The notes below the pieces were generated by a model. That model was given only the letters and a program-made list of their open reading frames with translations, did not search any database and was not told where the DNA came from. Shown here piece by piece: positions 23,010 through 35,108 of a stretch of DNA of 64,000 bases. The position numbers and the translations under genes were made by a program. Position 1 is the stretch's first letter. Each line of letters opens with the position of its first letter. Location of the stretch: contig JASANE010012710.1 of assembly GCA_030248225.1 (NCBI GenBank), forward strand, positions 32,007-96,006, in the 5' to 3' direction. This DNA comes from Trileptium ribeirensis. Lineage: Eukaryota > Nematoda > Enoplea > Enoplida > Thoracostomopsidae.

Positions 23010-24757
23010 ATAATAATGCAACAATTATCCGTTCCTGAAATAGTAACAATACCCATTTTGATCACCAAAAAACGTCAGCGGTGCAGACCGAAATACTGGA
23101 AATATATATAGTTATACAGCGAGGTTAGCGTGCATAGCGACTCATGATTTGCGACACGTATATAGTGGCTATAAATAAGGTGGCAACGGCGTCTCGCGCG
23201 GTTGGTACGTTTATATGGGGAAATCGACAAGCAATTTCGTGGGTACAAAAGATTTTTCTTTGCAGATCTGCTCCAATATATATACGGAGGCGGGGAAACG
23301 GCTTCGTGTTCCTGCAGCCATTCTCGATGGGAATTCAATTCCAGGAAACATCAGTAACTCAAATTCATAAATGTTGTCTATTAGCATGTGGCCAGGATTA
23401 ATCGATCTCGTAACGATCCAGCATAAATTTGTTACACATGCAAATAGACAGTTCTTTATTATTTCCTGCAACCATATTAACACTTAACGTGTTTCCGTGA
23501 CATATAAATAATCGTAATTATAATATATATTGCTCGGCGTCGAAAATGAAATGAATTTCGAAACTCATTTACAAAATGCGGGTAATGGATAGTGCAAAAA
23601 TGATATAAAATGATATTTGCATAGAGTTATGTTTGTTTAGTTCGTGTTCAGAATGAAATGTATTCTTACCAAAGCTACTATCGACTGTAGATGACAAATA
23701 AAATCAATTGTTGCAATATTAAGTGTACAAGAATAAAACCGCAGAACTGGACATGATGTATATATAAAATGCCCTACTAATTTTACCACAACATACAGCT
23801 ACTAATATTATGTTTCATGGTGAGTTGTACCGCATACTAGAAAATTTAAAATTTGAATTTCCATGGACTCGAAAATGGAAGCAAACAACATAACTGTTCA
23901 GAGCCTAGAATATGTGCGGTAGTAGCAAACCAAAAAGCTTCGGATCTTACATAGACATGCGACTTTTGCTAAATCTTACTCAAGGTATACAACGAAAGGA
24001 TTCGATTTTATATTCCATTCACATTGCAACAGATACTCAAACTCGCATCTCAATCAAAGTTCGTGCACTACAAAACTATTAATATAGGCGTGTTTTCAGC
24101 TTTTGCATGAAAATTTCAAACATCAACTAAATTGATACGACGCAGCTGTAAACCTTCCTAAGTTAAGACAAAAATATATTTCACCAATTTGACTGCATTC
24201 ATAGGTGCCAAAGGTCCGTCGGCTCACAAAACGTAGATGATTCCGTTTGGGAGTGAGCGGGGCGAAGCGTAAGTCAGGAAGTAAAGCTTTGAAATTTTTA
24301 GAATTATAATTTTCCACAAAATTTCGGTAAAATTTTCTTCAATATTTGCCAATAATATTATCAACATTTTTACTACAATTTACCACAAATTTTTAAATTT
24401 GTGGCCATTTTCGTCAATTTTTGTCAAAACTTCCCTTGCCCGTTGGAGAGGAAGGTAAACATGACACCAGGAGAACTCCGATCTTCTGGTACAGGTAACC
24501 TCTGCTCCTAATGACACCTATGTTCTATATTTAAAATTTATCTTTTGACATAGTCGAAGTGAGAATGACTGGATCTCTAGTTAAAAGATATCACTATGGT
24601 TTTGTAGCTAGCTCACAGCAGTGATATCTTTTCCAAAAGTATTCCCCCACGTTATAACGAATGGTTATCCCGGCCACGTTCACTCTTGGACTCTGGATAT
24701 GTGTCACAGTCATAAAAATGGTTCAATTTATGAGGCAGATTTTGTTAAAAATGTCGG
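23010..24757. other. intronic, no recognisable feature
   Basis: AT-rich sequence in the intron between SMG1 exons H and I. Short open stretches on both strands show no motif or splice-bounded exon. Confidence 0.45.
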
Positions 24758-24962
24758 TTTCTGTAGCAGTTTTTTTGAAAGTGATACTGTTTCTGTATCA
24801 GTTCTTCCCAAAAAGTGATAGAGTTTCTGTAGCAGTTTTTCAAAAAGTGACACAATTTCAGTAGCAGTTCTTATAAAACTGACATAATTTATGCAGCAGT
24901 TTTTTTAAATGACAGTTTATATAGCCATTTCGTAAAAGTGACGGTTTCTATGGCAACTTTTT
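24758..24962 (+). repeat. minisatellite-like array, unit about 32 bases
   Basis: About seven imperfect units have the form GTTTCTGTAGCAGTTTTTTT followed by AAAAAGTGATA-like sequence. Examples are TTTCTGTATCAGTTCTT, TTTCTGTAGCAGTTTTTC, TTTCAGTAGCAGTTCTTA, TTTATGCAGCAGTTTTTT and TTTCTATGGCAACTTTTT. Spacing varies slightly. The array sits about 400 bases downstream of exon H in the gene's sense. Confidence 0.7.
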
Positions 24963-25357
24963 TGAAATTTGCCACAAAATGCAGTGACTTCGCACTATTA
25001 TCTGTGAACACTGCTTTAACAGAAAATTTATTTATGTTTCAATTTTTTATATTTACCACATGTTCAACGTGAATCCAATTTCAAGCATGGGGGTGAGGTT
25101 ACAATGTAAGCCATTAACGCGATAAGATTCCTGGAACAATATCGTCACATCAGTAAGTAGCCTTTTATGACCTGCCACTAAATCTGAACCTGGATCGTTT
25201 TAAGATCCTCAGCTAAAATAATTTCTGAAAAAGTTGGATAAAATCCAAGTAGTAGACAGTTGTCTGAAGCAGCTAAAAATTGTCTGCTCGTGTTAATGCG
25301 AAATGTACCAACAAAAGTGATGCTGTAACAAATCATTTCGCATAATGACAAACTTGC

Positions 25358-26338
25358 CTGACAAATGTAATTGAGCTTCCACGATTTTGATGAAGACCGA
25401 TTCTTCGTTTTGGAGCAGAATTTCACCATATTCAGCTGACGCTGCAGTACCATCGCTGTTCATCCAGGCAGCAAGAATTCCAAGACAACGGCTCACCATA
25501 TGATTCAAGTGATTACCGTTTGAATTATTTTTACCCATATTCCACGCTACGCCACTACTCAATATTGGTTTTACCGCAATAGGTGGTGTTGATTTTACTA
25601 ACGAAGGCATCGTGGTATCAACACCTTGCTTTGTTGTGTTTGGAGAAAAATTGCCTGGCACATTTTCTGCACCACCAAGATTTGAAAGCTGTGATAAGCA
25701 CAACCCCAACTGTTGCACAGAACTATTTATTATTCCAGCAGCGGAAACATTTATATTTTCTTGAACAGGGAGAGGGTCACGACGATAAATATTTAGTGAC
25801 ACAAACGAATTATTGCTGTTTTGCGGGAACAATCTTGTATCAAGCGCTGAGCTGTTGTTAGGTGATAATGATGATGAGGCTCTGATGTTCTCATTAACAG
25901 TGTTTTGCAGTATTTCCTGATTCACAGCCGGCCTTGGAAAACTTGTAGCCGCTGCAAAGTCAAGTACATGTGTAATGGCACTGCACAGCTGTCGAAAAGC
26001 TTCCGAACGGTAGCCGCTTCTCCGGTATATTTTGGCTGACTGACACACTACGTCGAGATAAGATTCTTTCGGTAAAACAGATTCACATACAGTGGGAACA
26101 GATGAAAGAAATAGCTTGCAACGCTCCGAGAGATAATTATTTTGAAGAAACAAGCTGTGACTATCATCGGTTTCACTTCGAAGGTTGGTGACAAGAATTA
26201 AATCCGTATCTTTTTTTGACAGAATTGATGAACATTTGTGCCGCAGGAAGTCATGGAGCAGGCGAGCTGATAAATTTATGTTACCGGTCTTTCTTGCAGC
26301 CTTCGACAAAAGAAACACCCAAACCTGGTAGCAGTTAT
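25358..26338 (-). CDS. SMG1: SMG1 exon H (start of FAT region, long exon)
   Basis: At 981 bases this is by far the longest exon seen. The acceptor is ATCTTCGTTTTAG. The reading starts NCYQVWVFLLSKAARKTGN and continues INLSARLLHDFLRHK, which matches the FAT motif FARKRGNxxLATRLL of animal SMG1. Further on, AKIYRRSGYRSEAFRQL and SRCLGILAAWMNSDG match the conserved helices before and around LAKWIQAEW. Between them lies a long Asn/Ser-rich linker (for example SSLSPNNSSALD and PQNSNNSF) that looks expanded. The exon ends in TTGTCAG/GCAAGT, a textbook GC-AG type donor. The junction is supported by phase: one base here plus two in exon I make Glu. An in-frame stop follows soon after if the intron is not removed. 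Confidence 0.9.
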
Positions 26339-26399
26339 CTAAAACGAAGATGAATAAGTATAAAAATATCATATAACGGCATGACAATGAAGTTATTTT

Positions 26400-28150
26400 G
26401 ATACCTTAAGCGGATTGCACAAACATCTTTTAATGCTCACAAAATAGGATTATTATTAGAACGGACGACCGTAGCGAACATCTTCTAAACATTCAATAAA
26501 TTGTTTTTATGTCTGTGTTACACGCACAACTCATATTAGGCATATGGATAACGCATTTTTTATTTTACGCGTAAACTGATCTAATGTGGACCTATGTTTG
26601 TCTTTGCGCAGTTGCTATAATTTTCTAGTCAATTCTCTACAAAACCGACAGTAACTATTGAAAATGTGACTTCGCCTGCTTGAGTTCTGCCGAGATTTTA
26701 TATTATTAAAACCATTTTCAGAGGCTTCTGAACAAAAAATAAAAACTATCCAGAATTCCCCACCTACACGTTTGATAATATTAAATGGAGTAGCCGTAAT
26801 CCAAACATTAAAAATATACACAAAATGACATTTGCCAAATTTTAACCGAATGAGATTCCTGCTTGCTGGGTATGAGTATGAGCTTGTAAAACTATTAAGC
26901 ACCAGCGTGTAGAGTCTTTGTTTTAACCATACACTGGGTTCCTATACCACCGGATCAGTTGCACACCTTGCCTACGTGGTATAGTTCTAAAGTTTATTAG
27001 CACCATCATCATCTGCTCACAGGTCACGGTGTTATACCACTATTCCCTATTCTGGTCTAACTTAATTATATCGGAAACACATCAATGGGCTTATCTCACA
27101 TTAGTTTACCATTTGAAATTTGGCTAGTTTGGCCTCCACCAGGGTCTGATGATTCCTGGATGTTTAACGTCAGATTCTTCGCTGAAATCGATTACTTATG
27201 GAGCAGAAGTTTTCCCTGGGTTAAAACGATATTGGACGTTTAAGCGCTCGCATTCGAATTCGAACTGCGCTCATGCTATTGATTAGCCAATGGAACACGC
27301 TGAGACATAAGACCTTTCGACGACTGGCCTCAACATGGTTCGCCGGCGGGGCGACGATTTCAAACCCGAACAATATAGCAATACCGGGACATGTGGAGTG
27401 TTTACTCCTTCTTTCTTCGTTTCGTTTACTGTAAGCAAATCGATTACACAACGGGTTGCAAAAATTCACAGATACATATTAACCAATGCACAAAAACAAT
27501 AACGATTAGCCCATACATCAGGAATTTGATATAATCGCCTTCCTAAACGAACGTACAAAACCGTGAGTTAAACCAACCGGGTTGGAGCTCACAAATACTC
27601 AGTAAAACGGTTGCACTTGTCCTATTTGATTGCAAAGAAAACGGGGGTACATAATGATACAGCTAGATAGGCGCCAAAGCTAACTGTTCGATTATTATTG
27701 CTAAACATCGGGTTCAGACAAGCTGAAGGCTAAAATATGTGTGCTCAACTATACCAGAAAGAAACATGGAAAGAACACATTGAACTCGCATGACACTGCA
27801 CAGTACGGCACGTCATTCAGTGTTATATGGCACCAAAGTGAGGGTCATCTATGTGCACGATCTATGAATTCTCTGTCCAGTTAACCGCAAAAAACTTCAG
27901 AGGTTACTGATCTGAGCCTGATAATATTACAATATCATGATGCTCTGCGATAAGGCGATGTAAGTACAGTTTCGGGATTACTTCGTAATAGACGCTAACA
28001 CAATCTTAGCCAACAAACTCAAAAGCAATCACTTATATTGGAAGCGTAATCCCGACTCCTAGGAAGTTCATGTTTCAGAGTTAGAAACAGAATCCAGCTG
28101 CAATGGTGCTTCATGTTACAACTGGAGAGACGGAATGCATAGGTATAGAT
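26400..28150. other. intronic, family B-like piece at about 26995-27370
   Basis: The part at about 26995-27370 shares ATCATCTGCTCACAGG, TACCACTATTCCCTAT and GGGGCGACGATTTCAAACCC, in the same order, with 35965-36300 (TCATCTGCTCAAAGGCC, TACCACTATTCCCTAT, GGGGCGACGGTTTCAAACCC). The rest shows nothing recognisable. Confidence 0.5.
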
Positions 28151-29333
28151 CAGGAAGTAATCCGGAATTCCGGCTCCGGCGAAAATCGTGTTCGGGTTGC
28201 GGTTACGGCAAAGGGCAAAAACCATACCGGAACCGGAATTCCGGTTTAAAAATTTTGTTTGAAAGTTTTTCCACATTTGTGCTTCATCCGTGGTCCAAAC
28301 ATGATGTAATATATATACAATGATCAAGTTTCAATACAACCAAGCAAAAGAAAAGATAAACTCATCAATTTGCCGCGTGAAACGTATGTAGGGAACATAA
28401 TTTCAGTAGAAATTTTTCATAATAGCCTGCAGGAGTTTGTTAACAAAACTACCCCAGGTTGATGCTTGTAGCAGCTATTTAACACATTCACAAGTCTGCG
28501 GGGTGTGTTAGAATTAAACCGGTTCAACTCGGTAACAGAGTGTGGATTACGTGGAAGTACTTAGCGTATGCTTGGCTACCATAAATTGAGTCACTCACCA
28601 GCCAGTGCTCTCGTATACTTTATAATCAGTCTACATTGAAGTAAAATAACATTATCTGCAACGCAGCCTGAAACTGCGTTCTTGGCAGTGACTGCAATTA
28701 TTGTAACTATGCGAGAAGTATCACAGTTTGTCTCATTTATAACATTCTGATTATAAATTTATCATCATTGTCATCTAACTGACGTGCACTGGTTGCCCAA
28801 CGCTAGCCTAAGCAGTGTCTCTGACCACTGATTAGAAAATTACCTTCTATCGCTTTCTCTTAGAACCAAACAAACCAATAATTTCCAGTTTCCTACGAAA
28901 CAATATGTAACCAACTTATGTGTAGTAAAGGGAGGCCACTGGAGACAGGGCAAAAATGTTTATTATACACTCCATGCGTTGTAAGCACATTCAGTTTCAC
29001 GCAATATACACAAGGGTGTATAGTCAGCGGAACGCATTTTTTGCTCTGGGTGTCCAAAACCGACATATTGATCGATAAATAAACATTATTAGCTTCCTCA
29101 GTCTCCTTAAAGTTTCAGAAAAGCAATAATGCCATCGCAATATATACATTAAGTTTAATGTAAAATTTATTAATTTTTAATAAATTTTAAATCCACTGTA
29201 CCTTCATTTCTTCCTTCATCTGTTTTGCTATATATAAGTTTCGATGACCAGGTTCCGGTTCCGGATCCGATTTAAATGGACGGTTCCGGTTGCTGGTTGC
29301 GGTTCCGGTAAATTTCGGTTCATTTATTCCCTG
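28151..29333 (+). mobile_element. family A, full-length CAGGG-ended non-autonomous element
   Basis: The left end is CAGGAAGTAATCCGGA and the right end, read on the other strand, is CAGGGAATAAATGAACC; the outer 9-10 bases are an imperfect inverted repeat. Both ends are followed by CCGG-rich segments with many CCGGTTCCGG-like words. The interior has no transposase. Three other copies in the window allow the ends to be placed. Flanks of this copy show no convincing 8-base duplication. CAGGG ends with short imperfect repeats suggest a hAT-like origin. Confidence 0.65.
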
Positions 29334-29869
29334 GTGATGTACAAAAAATAAATAGCATGTGCAAACAATTTCAATACTGTTTACGACAATTGCATGTGCA
29401 ATCAGTTTCTTCAATACTGTTTACGAGAGAGGACACACCCAGTCACAGAATGCGACCCAAAATAAATTCTAGCCGAACATTTGCCACACACGAGGCATAT
29501 CAAGATTTATCGTTTCTTTTTAAAAATTTAATCGATCTTTCAAATTTCATGCTTAATTCTCAACGATTTTAATTCAGTGTTTTTGAGATTAAGGGGTTTC
29601 CAGCGCAGGCTGAGGGTTCTTCATACATCAGGGTCAGGGTTGTTCTCCTCCAACGGTCGCAAATTAATTGTACTATTTCATACGTATTGACAACATTATG
29701 AAAACAAACTGATGAGCGAGCTCCTCGAAAGCATTCTAACTTTTCCGATGGCCAGTGCATTGAACTTACTGGAACTTAAAACATTTTGCCCCAGGTTGCG
29801 CGCATTATTCTGTGAAACACGCATTATTGCGTGTTTGTGACTTCGAGCAAATGTGTTTAAGATTATATA

Positions 29870-30440
29870 TATCATGCTGAATACGGTAGTTTTATAATCG
29901 AGAGTCTAACTGGACCATATTACACCTTTTAGAGGTTTCGATGGTTTTCAGGTCGGCCTACCCGATTACTAGGGTTTGTCTTCTTTTCTTTGGTTATGTA
30001 TTGATGTATTGCGTGCAAGAATCAACAATGGTCTATATACTGGTTCTTCGCTACGCTGACCAGAACGGTTTCCGGTGCTCTACAGTGCATCATGAACATC
30101 TAACATCATCCCTTTTCAGCGATCTTCAATGGGTTTAGTGTCGATGAACCCGATTTTTACAATATGCGCCTTCGCTTGTTTTTGTTTATGTATTGAATTC
30201 ATAGCATCAGAATTTCTATCTGGGTTTTCAGTGAGCCAAATATGATGGTGTGGCCTAAAGTACAGCGCCAATGTATCATGCCTTTTCAGGGTTTTTCAGT
30301 GAGTATGCTGCAGTTGATAAACCATGAATTTAATAATATAGCCAGTTTTCAACGGTTTTGTTGTATATAGTTTTCATGGCGTTTACAATGGTCTGTTTAG
30401 GGGTTTCGGTACTGTACCATACCTTTCAGTTGTTTTCAAA
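29870..30440 (+). repeat. satellite-like family F, longest array
   Basis: Two to three units carry the words GCTGAATACGGTAG, ATATTACACCTTTTAG, TGTATTGCGTGCAAGAATCAA, GGTCTATATACTGG, CCTTTTCAG and GGGTTTAGTGTCGATGAACCC, then a second round with AATATGATGGTGTGG, CATGCCTTTTCAGGG and TTGATAAACC. It matches the copies at 790-1085 and 2745-2870. Confidence 0.65.
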
Positions 30441-30976
30441 AGTTTTAAGTAGACCTTAAGACAAGTGATACCTTTCAGTTTGGAGAAAGATGTTCGCCTG
30501 TCGCCACTTATCTGGCTATGTGTTGTATTATGCGCCTTCAGACAAGCTATTGTAGGTTTATATATTGTTATTGGTTTGTAGTGTAACACACATACGTAAC
30601 CCAACTTTAGCTGCGCGATTTGGTTTGCGCGACAACACACTAAAACTTGAAATCTTTATTTATGACATGTTTAGTTGAGCTCAATTCCAACATCGCCTCG
30701 CGAGTGTCCGTTCCCAACTGTTCTGTCCGCACGTGCACTTTATTAGCCTGTGACTAAGCTGAATAATTTAACTTTATTTTTTGCTGTTAACTATTCCGAC
30801 ATTCTAAAACCAACAACAATTTCATAACGTTGCCAAAGATACAAAAAAGCTCTAATGGCTTATTGATTTCGCGCCATGACTGAGAAACAAGTACAATTTT
30901 CGTTAATGTATAAAACCACTGATCCCACCTAATCAAGTATTAAAAACTCATATTTCAATCTGTTAAGAAAACATAC

Positions 30977-31103
30977 TTAAAACTGAGTCTGTCTGACGCA
31001 CTGCCAATGCATTTTGTAACGTTTCCATTATACGTATTGAATCCAGGGACACACATTTTCCGCCGTCAATGATCGGAATAAAGTTGTTATATTTTTGTTG
31101 AGT
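30977..31103 (-). CDS. SMG1: SMG1 exon G
   Basis: This 127-base exon has an excellent acceptor (TTTATTCTTCAG) and donor (TTTTAA/GTATGT). It starts in phase 0 and gives 42 codons plus one base: TQQKYNNFIPIIDGGKCVSL then DSIRIMETLQNALAVRQTDS and VL. It fits the SMG1 segment with LIPLFSEAL and WMQALRYTMYQ in human, just before the FAT block. The extra base is completed to Asn by exon H. It lies 921 bases from exon F. Confidence 0.82.
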
Positions 31104-32024
31104 CTGAAGAATAAAGAAAAATTAATGCAATCAGATGCGATCAATTGAATTTTTAATATAAAAAACACCTCTAGACCTAAATGATAAGGTCGTTGGATCT
31201 TTTAAGAGGTTTTCAAAGCAATTGAAAATTGTTGTAAAAAATTCTATTTGTATTTTCCAGTATCTTTATTTCGTAACTATGTATGTAAAGTAGTTTTACT
31301 ACATTTACCACAAATGCGTGACAACAAAATATATTTCAGTTCCAGCCTCATCATGAAAAGTTTATTTTTTATCAATGTGTGCATTAAATGAAATTTTCTA
31401 AAATAATAGAAATTTTTTTGAGAAAAAAAGTTATTGCTATAAAAACAATTTTTATACCGTATTCCAAACGTATTCTATTAAATGACCAAAAATAGTCAGT
31501 AATTGAATAAAAGCACAACGTCAAGCTATCCAAATGCTGTCTTCTTACTGAAAAATGTAATCCTTTAGTCGGCTACATTATGTTGCATTTAGTATAAAAT
31601 GATAAAATTTTTTAAACCATTAATGCAAAAATTTATTATTAGTAAAACTATTATAAATACTAAAATTATAAGTCGATCATGTTTTACTAAAGAGTATGAC
31701 ACTTTTCAACTTATGCACTCGGTACGATTCGCACTGTCCCACTACATTTCATGGGGGGCAGTGCATATGTCCCAACTCGCGTTTCATGAAATACAGGCGG
31801 CGGGGACAAAATGTCCTGATACGAAGACATGCTAAAGACAAAACGCCCCCAGGAAATGAAGGGGGTGACATCCCCCCTTGAAACGCAAGGGGGAAAGATG
31901 AACTGTCCCCAAATAAAATCCAGGGGAAACAGCATGAAGCGCCCCGCGACGTCTCTATAGGATGAAAGGTCATAAGGTGAAGAGCAATAGACTCTTCAGG
32001 AAAATATGCGCTCTTAAAACCAAC

Positions 32025-32163
32025 CTCAGCAGAATTAAGTATTTCTAGCAGCTTTGATTCAAAATACTGCACAAGAACGTCAGGACTGACGGTTGGAGGC
32101 CACGTAACCGATAATTCCATTCGTTGTAGCTCAGTTAGGTCCTGTTGCAAGGCTTTAATAATT
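32025..32163 (-). CDS. SMG1: SMG1 exon F
   Basis: The acceptor is TTATTCGTTTTAG and the donor GCTGAG/GTTGGT. One base completes Arg from exon E, then 46 codons follow: IIKALQQDLTELQRMELSV, TWPPTVSPDVLVQYFESKLL and EILNSAE. It corresponds in position and pattern to the SMG1 segment starting VVKYLKQTSRIAIGPL in human. Similarity is modest, so the call leans on phase agreement at both ends and on its place between exons E and G. Confidence 0.75.
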
Positions 32164-32967
32164 CTAAAACGAATAACAATCAAGTTGTTGTTATGCTGAG
32201 ATTTAGAATCACTCAGTATGAACATTTATCAACAAAATCTACTGTAACTGCGCAGCGACCCAAACAGACAAAGATTTGTTAGTACGCACACTGAGAGATT
32301 TTATCGTTTCCGTCCGTGTGTCAGAATAGTTTTCTTTCTCTGGAACCAACGGAGATATTCTATACGGGTTTTGCATTATGACAGCCAATAGTCTATTCGT
32401 GATCCCATATTATGTATTTCCTCTTTGTAACCCATCCATACAATACGTTAGACGCCATTTTGAAAAGGCTCATCCAGGGAAAATACGTTTTCAGTATATC
32501 TCAGAACACACGCTTCATATCAACAAACATTGAACATATTTTATGTCGTCCAGTATAAGATCTACAACTAACGACCCGCAATTTAATGCTATAATTTATC
32601 GCATCATCGATTATGAATGCTTCGGACAAGCCAAAATCGATGGAGTGGATGTTCATTTGGACATATTTCTTACCAATGTGTATGTACCCTTCTTGAAATG
32701 ATACTGTCCGTCTATCACTGTAACCCATGGAAAGATAAAATAACAAAAAAAAACAAAATCATTATAGCACCGCTTCTGGCCTCCCCACAGAGAGAGAGGG
32801 ACATAATTTTCGAGCTCCCCAGGATTTCAGCGGCGCCGATAAGGCAAATAATGGTTTCTCCACAGATAAACCCCGAGGAGTTTTAAGATAAATCAAAATT
32901 GATCGTCGTAACAAAAACGAATAGAACAAAACTCAATACTACTGCTTATATTTAGCTCAATTTTAGA

Positions 32968-33350
32968 CTGGCCTGTCCACAGCGGGGGGTGGGGGAACCC
33001 CCACTTTCCAAATCCCCCCATGCTCGTGAAATTTTCCCCCATGTCCCCCACTCTGCCGAAACCACCATGTTCAACTAATTCCAAAAATTTTTTTATGTCT
33101 GAAAATTTATGTTCTTTGTTTGCAAATTGTTTTTTAAACATTAATTACCACTATTTATAATGCTAAAATATTGTTTTTTTAACTTGAAAGTACGTTCACA
33201 GTAGTAAAAATGCATGGAAATATGGAAATATTTTGTATTTTTAAGCAAAATTTATCCCCCCCACTTTGAAATTTCCCCCGAGAATGAACATGGGGGCCCC
33301 CCCGAAGTTTTCCCCCCCCCCCACTTTTCGGAGGTCTGCGGACAGGCCAG
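32968..33350. mobile_element. family C MITE, copy with clear ends (383 bases)
   Basis: The ends are inverted repeats CTGGCCTGTCCACAG (left) and CTGGCCTGTCCGCAG (right, other strand), one mismatch in 15. The sequence TTTAGA flanks both sides (32962-32967 and 33351-33356), a likely 6-base target duplication. The element has C- and G-runs near both ends and no coding capacity. Confidence 0.75.
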
Positions 33351-34567
33351 TTTAGAGGTATAGGAAAGCATGCAGGTGCTTGTTTTAAATGTTCAGCGTG
33401 TTACTACAGATTGCTTTAGTTATGGCACAAGTGTACAGAATCTAGTATCTTGTGTATTTTTGCAAACCCAAACAAACCAATTTCGGAATTCCAAAAACTG
33501 ACATGTGAAAATCGTATGTCCAACAGGTCCAAAAGTAAACTGAGCTCAATTGACTAGTTCACCATCAATGCGTGGCGTACACATTCAGTGTTGCATTTAC
33601 GCATGGGTATTTAGTTACAATGGACGGCGTACTATTGCTGACGGACCGCCAAAACCTGATACATGGCCATAGATTAATAAAGAATTTTTACCTTCCTCAT
33701 CATCTTCAAGGTACAGGAAAGGTAATAATATCACGAAGATATTATAATAGGTTCAGCGCAACGGTTATTTTCAATACACTTAAATCAACAAGCTACGATA
33801 AAATGCCATAAACAGGAATTGGGAAAAGTAATCCCTGTACTTTCTCAGCCATAACAAAGCCCTTTGTTATATTTACTCAATAAACGATTTAAAACAAAAT
33901 AGGATACGGGACCCTTACAAAGTTGCGTCACTCACTACAATACCGAAAACAAGCAAAACTTTGAAACTCTTACGTCAAAGTTAAACTTCCATTCAGTCAC
34001 TAAAATAACAAAAACGGTAAGAGTAAGTTCCTTACACCCCTTAATAAGTGACTATTTTTGATTAAATACAGCTGTAAAATCAAGACTATCTGCCAACATT
34101 ACATAAAATTGTTTTTCTAAACGCTGAAACATAAGACATAAAAGGGATTCGTCAATCCCAACTACCACAGTTTAAAGCTAGAACCTAACGGCGAAAACAA
34201 TATTCCCTGTTGATCCTTCCGTTTTGTATGTTTAATAGCAGTAGTTCTAAATGTCGTTTGGTTTATGGGATTAATATTAAATGCAACAATTATTATATTA
34301 TCATTGCATCTAAAGTGCCAAGAATCACTTTAGCCAATGTTAACTAAATAACGCTGGCCATGGGCGGAACATATAAAAATACTACCGTACGCAGCACTTC
34401 TAAGTAGAACATTTGTTTAGTCTGTGTTTATCCATGTGTATGGAACTTTAGAGTTTCATAAAATTACAAGAATCTTGAGCCTCTAATTACTCTAATATTA
34501 ATTACTAATTACTCTAATTTCGAGCGGATCACTTTGACATCGAAAAAATTATTGCCTTCGATTAAAT

Positions 34568-35108
34568 CTGGCCTGTGAATACAGGGGATGGTGCAACCAC
34601 CCACTTTGCAATTCCCGCTGTGTTCATGATATTTCCCCCATGTCCGTCACCCCACTCCGTCAAAACCCACCATGATCAACTAAAGCCAAATTTTTTAAGT
34701 CTGAAAATTAATCTTTTTTATATGCAAAATCTTGAACTCGTTAGGTCAAACACGAAGTTTCATTTACATTACCACTATTTCTAATTCTACTAAAATATCG
34801 TTTTATAGCTTGCAGATATACAGTACCCGCCAAAAATGACTGTCGCTCGTTCGCGACTCGCTCGAAATAAATTTTGTTCTAAAAATAGAATTTTCTATTA
34901 ATTTAAATAGTTTCGAAATCTCGAGCGAGCCATTCGTTTGAGGCTCGCTTGAGGCTCGCTTGAGACTCGCTCGAAACGCCACGGTCATTTTTTGCAAGTA
35001 CTGTACGCTCGGCAGTAAAACTACATAAAAATATGGAAATATTTGGTATTTTAGACATACCAGATACGAAAAATAATTTTCGGGTGCCCCGAAACACGAT
35101 TAGCCCAG
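34568..35108. mobile_element. family C MITE, copy split by a second MITE
   Basis: Its left half (CTGGCCTGTGAATACAGGGG, CCCATGTCCGTCACCCCAC, TACCACTATTTCTAAT, CGTTTTATAGCTTGCAG) and right half (GCAGTAAAACTACATAAAA, ATGGAAATATTTGGTATTTT) are collinear with the copy at 32968-33350. Between them sits a 183-base insertion. The right terminus is degraded. Confidence 0.65.
34821..35003. mobile_element. 183-base Tc1/mariner-like MITE nested in family C
   Basis: Terminal inverted repeats are CAGTACCCGCCAAAAATGAC on the left and CAGTACTTGCAAAAAATGAC on the right (other strand), 17 of 20 matching. A TA dinucleotide flanks both sides (34819-34820 and 35004-35005). Removing it restores the host MITE alignment. 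The interior has repeats of GAGGCTCGCTT and GACTCGCTCGA. CAGTA ends with TA duplication are typical of Tc1/mariner derivatives. Confidence 0.85.

Noticed and set aside
25200..25324. An exon directly after exon H, using acceptor TTTGTTACAG only 35 bases downstream
   Set aside because: The intron would be too short and the frame meets a stop soon; exon I at 17.6 kb fits in phase and in sequence.
31711..31935. Overlapping ORFs on both strands with Gly/Pro-rich ends
   Set aside because: They come from a short stretch of C- and G-runs (GGGGGGCAGTG, CCCCCAGG) and show no codon bias or motif.
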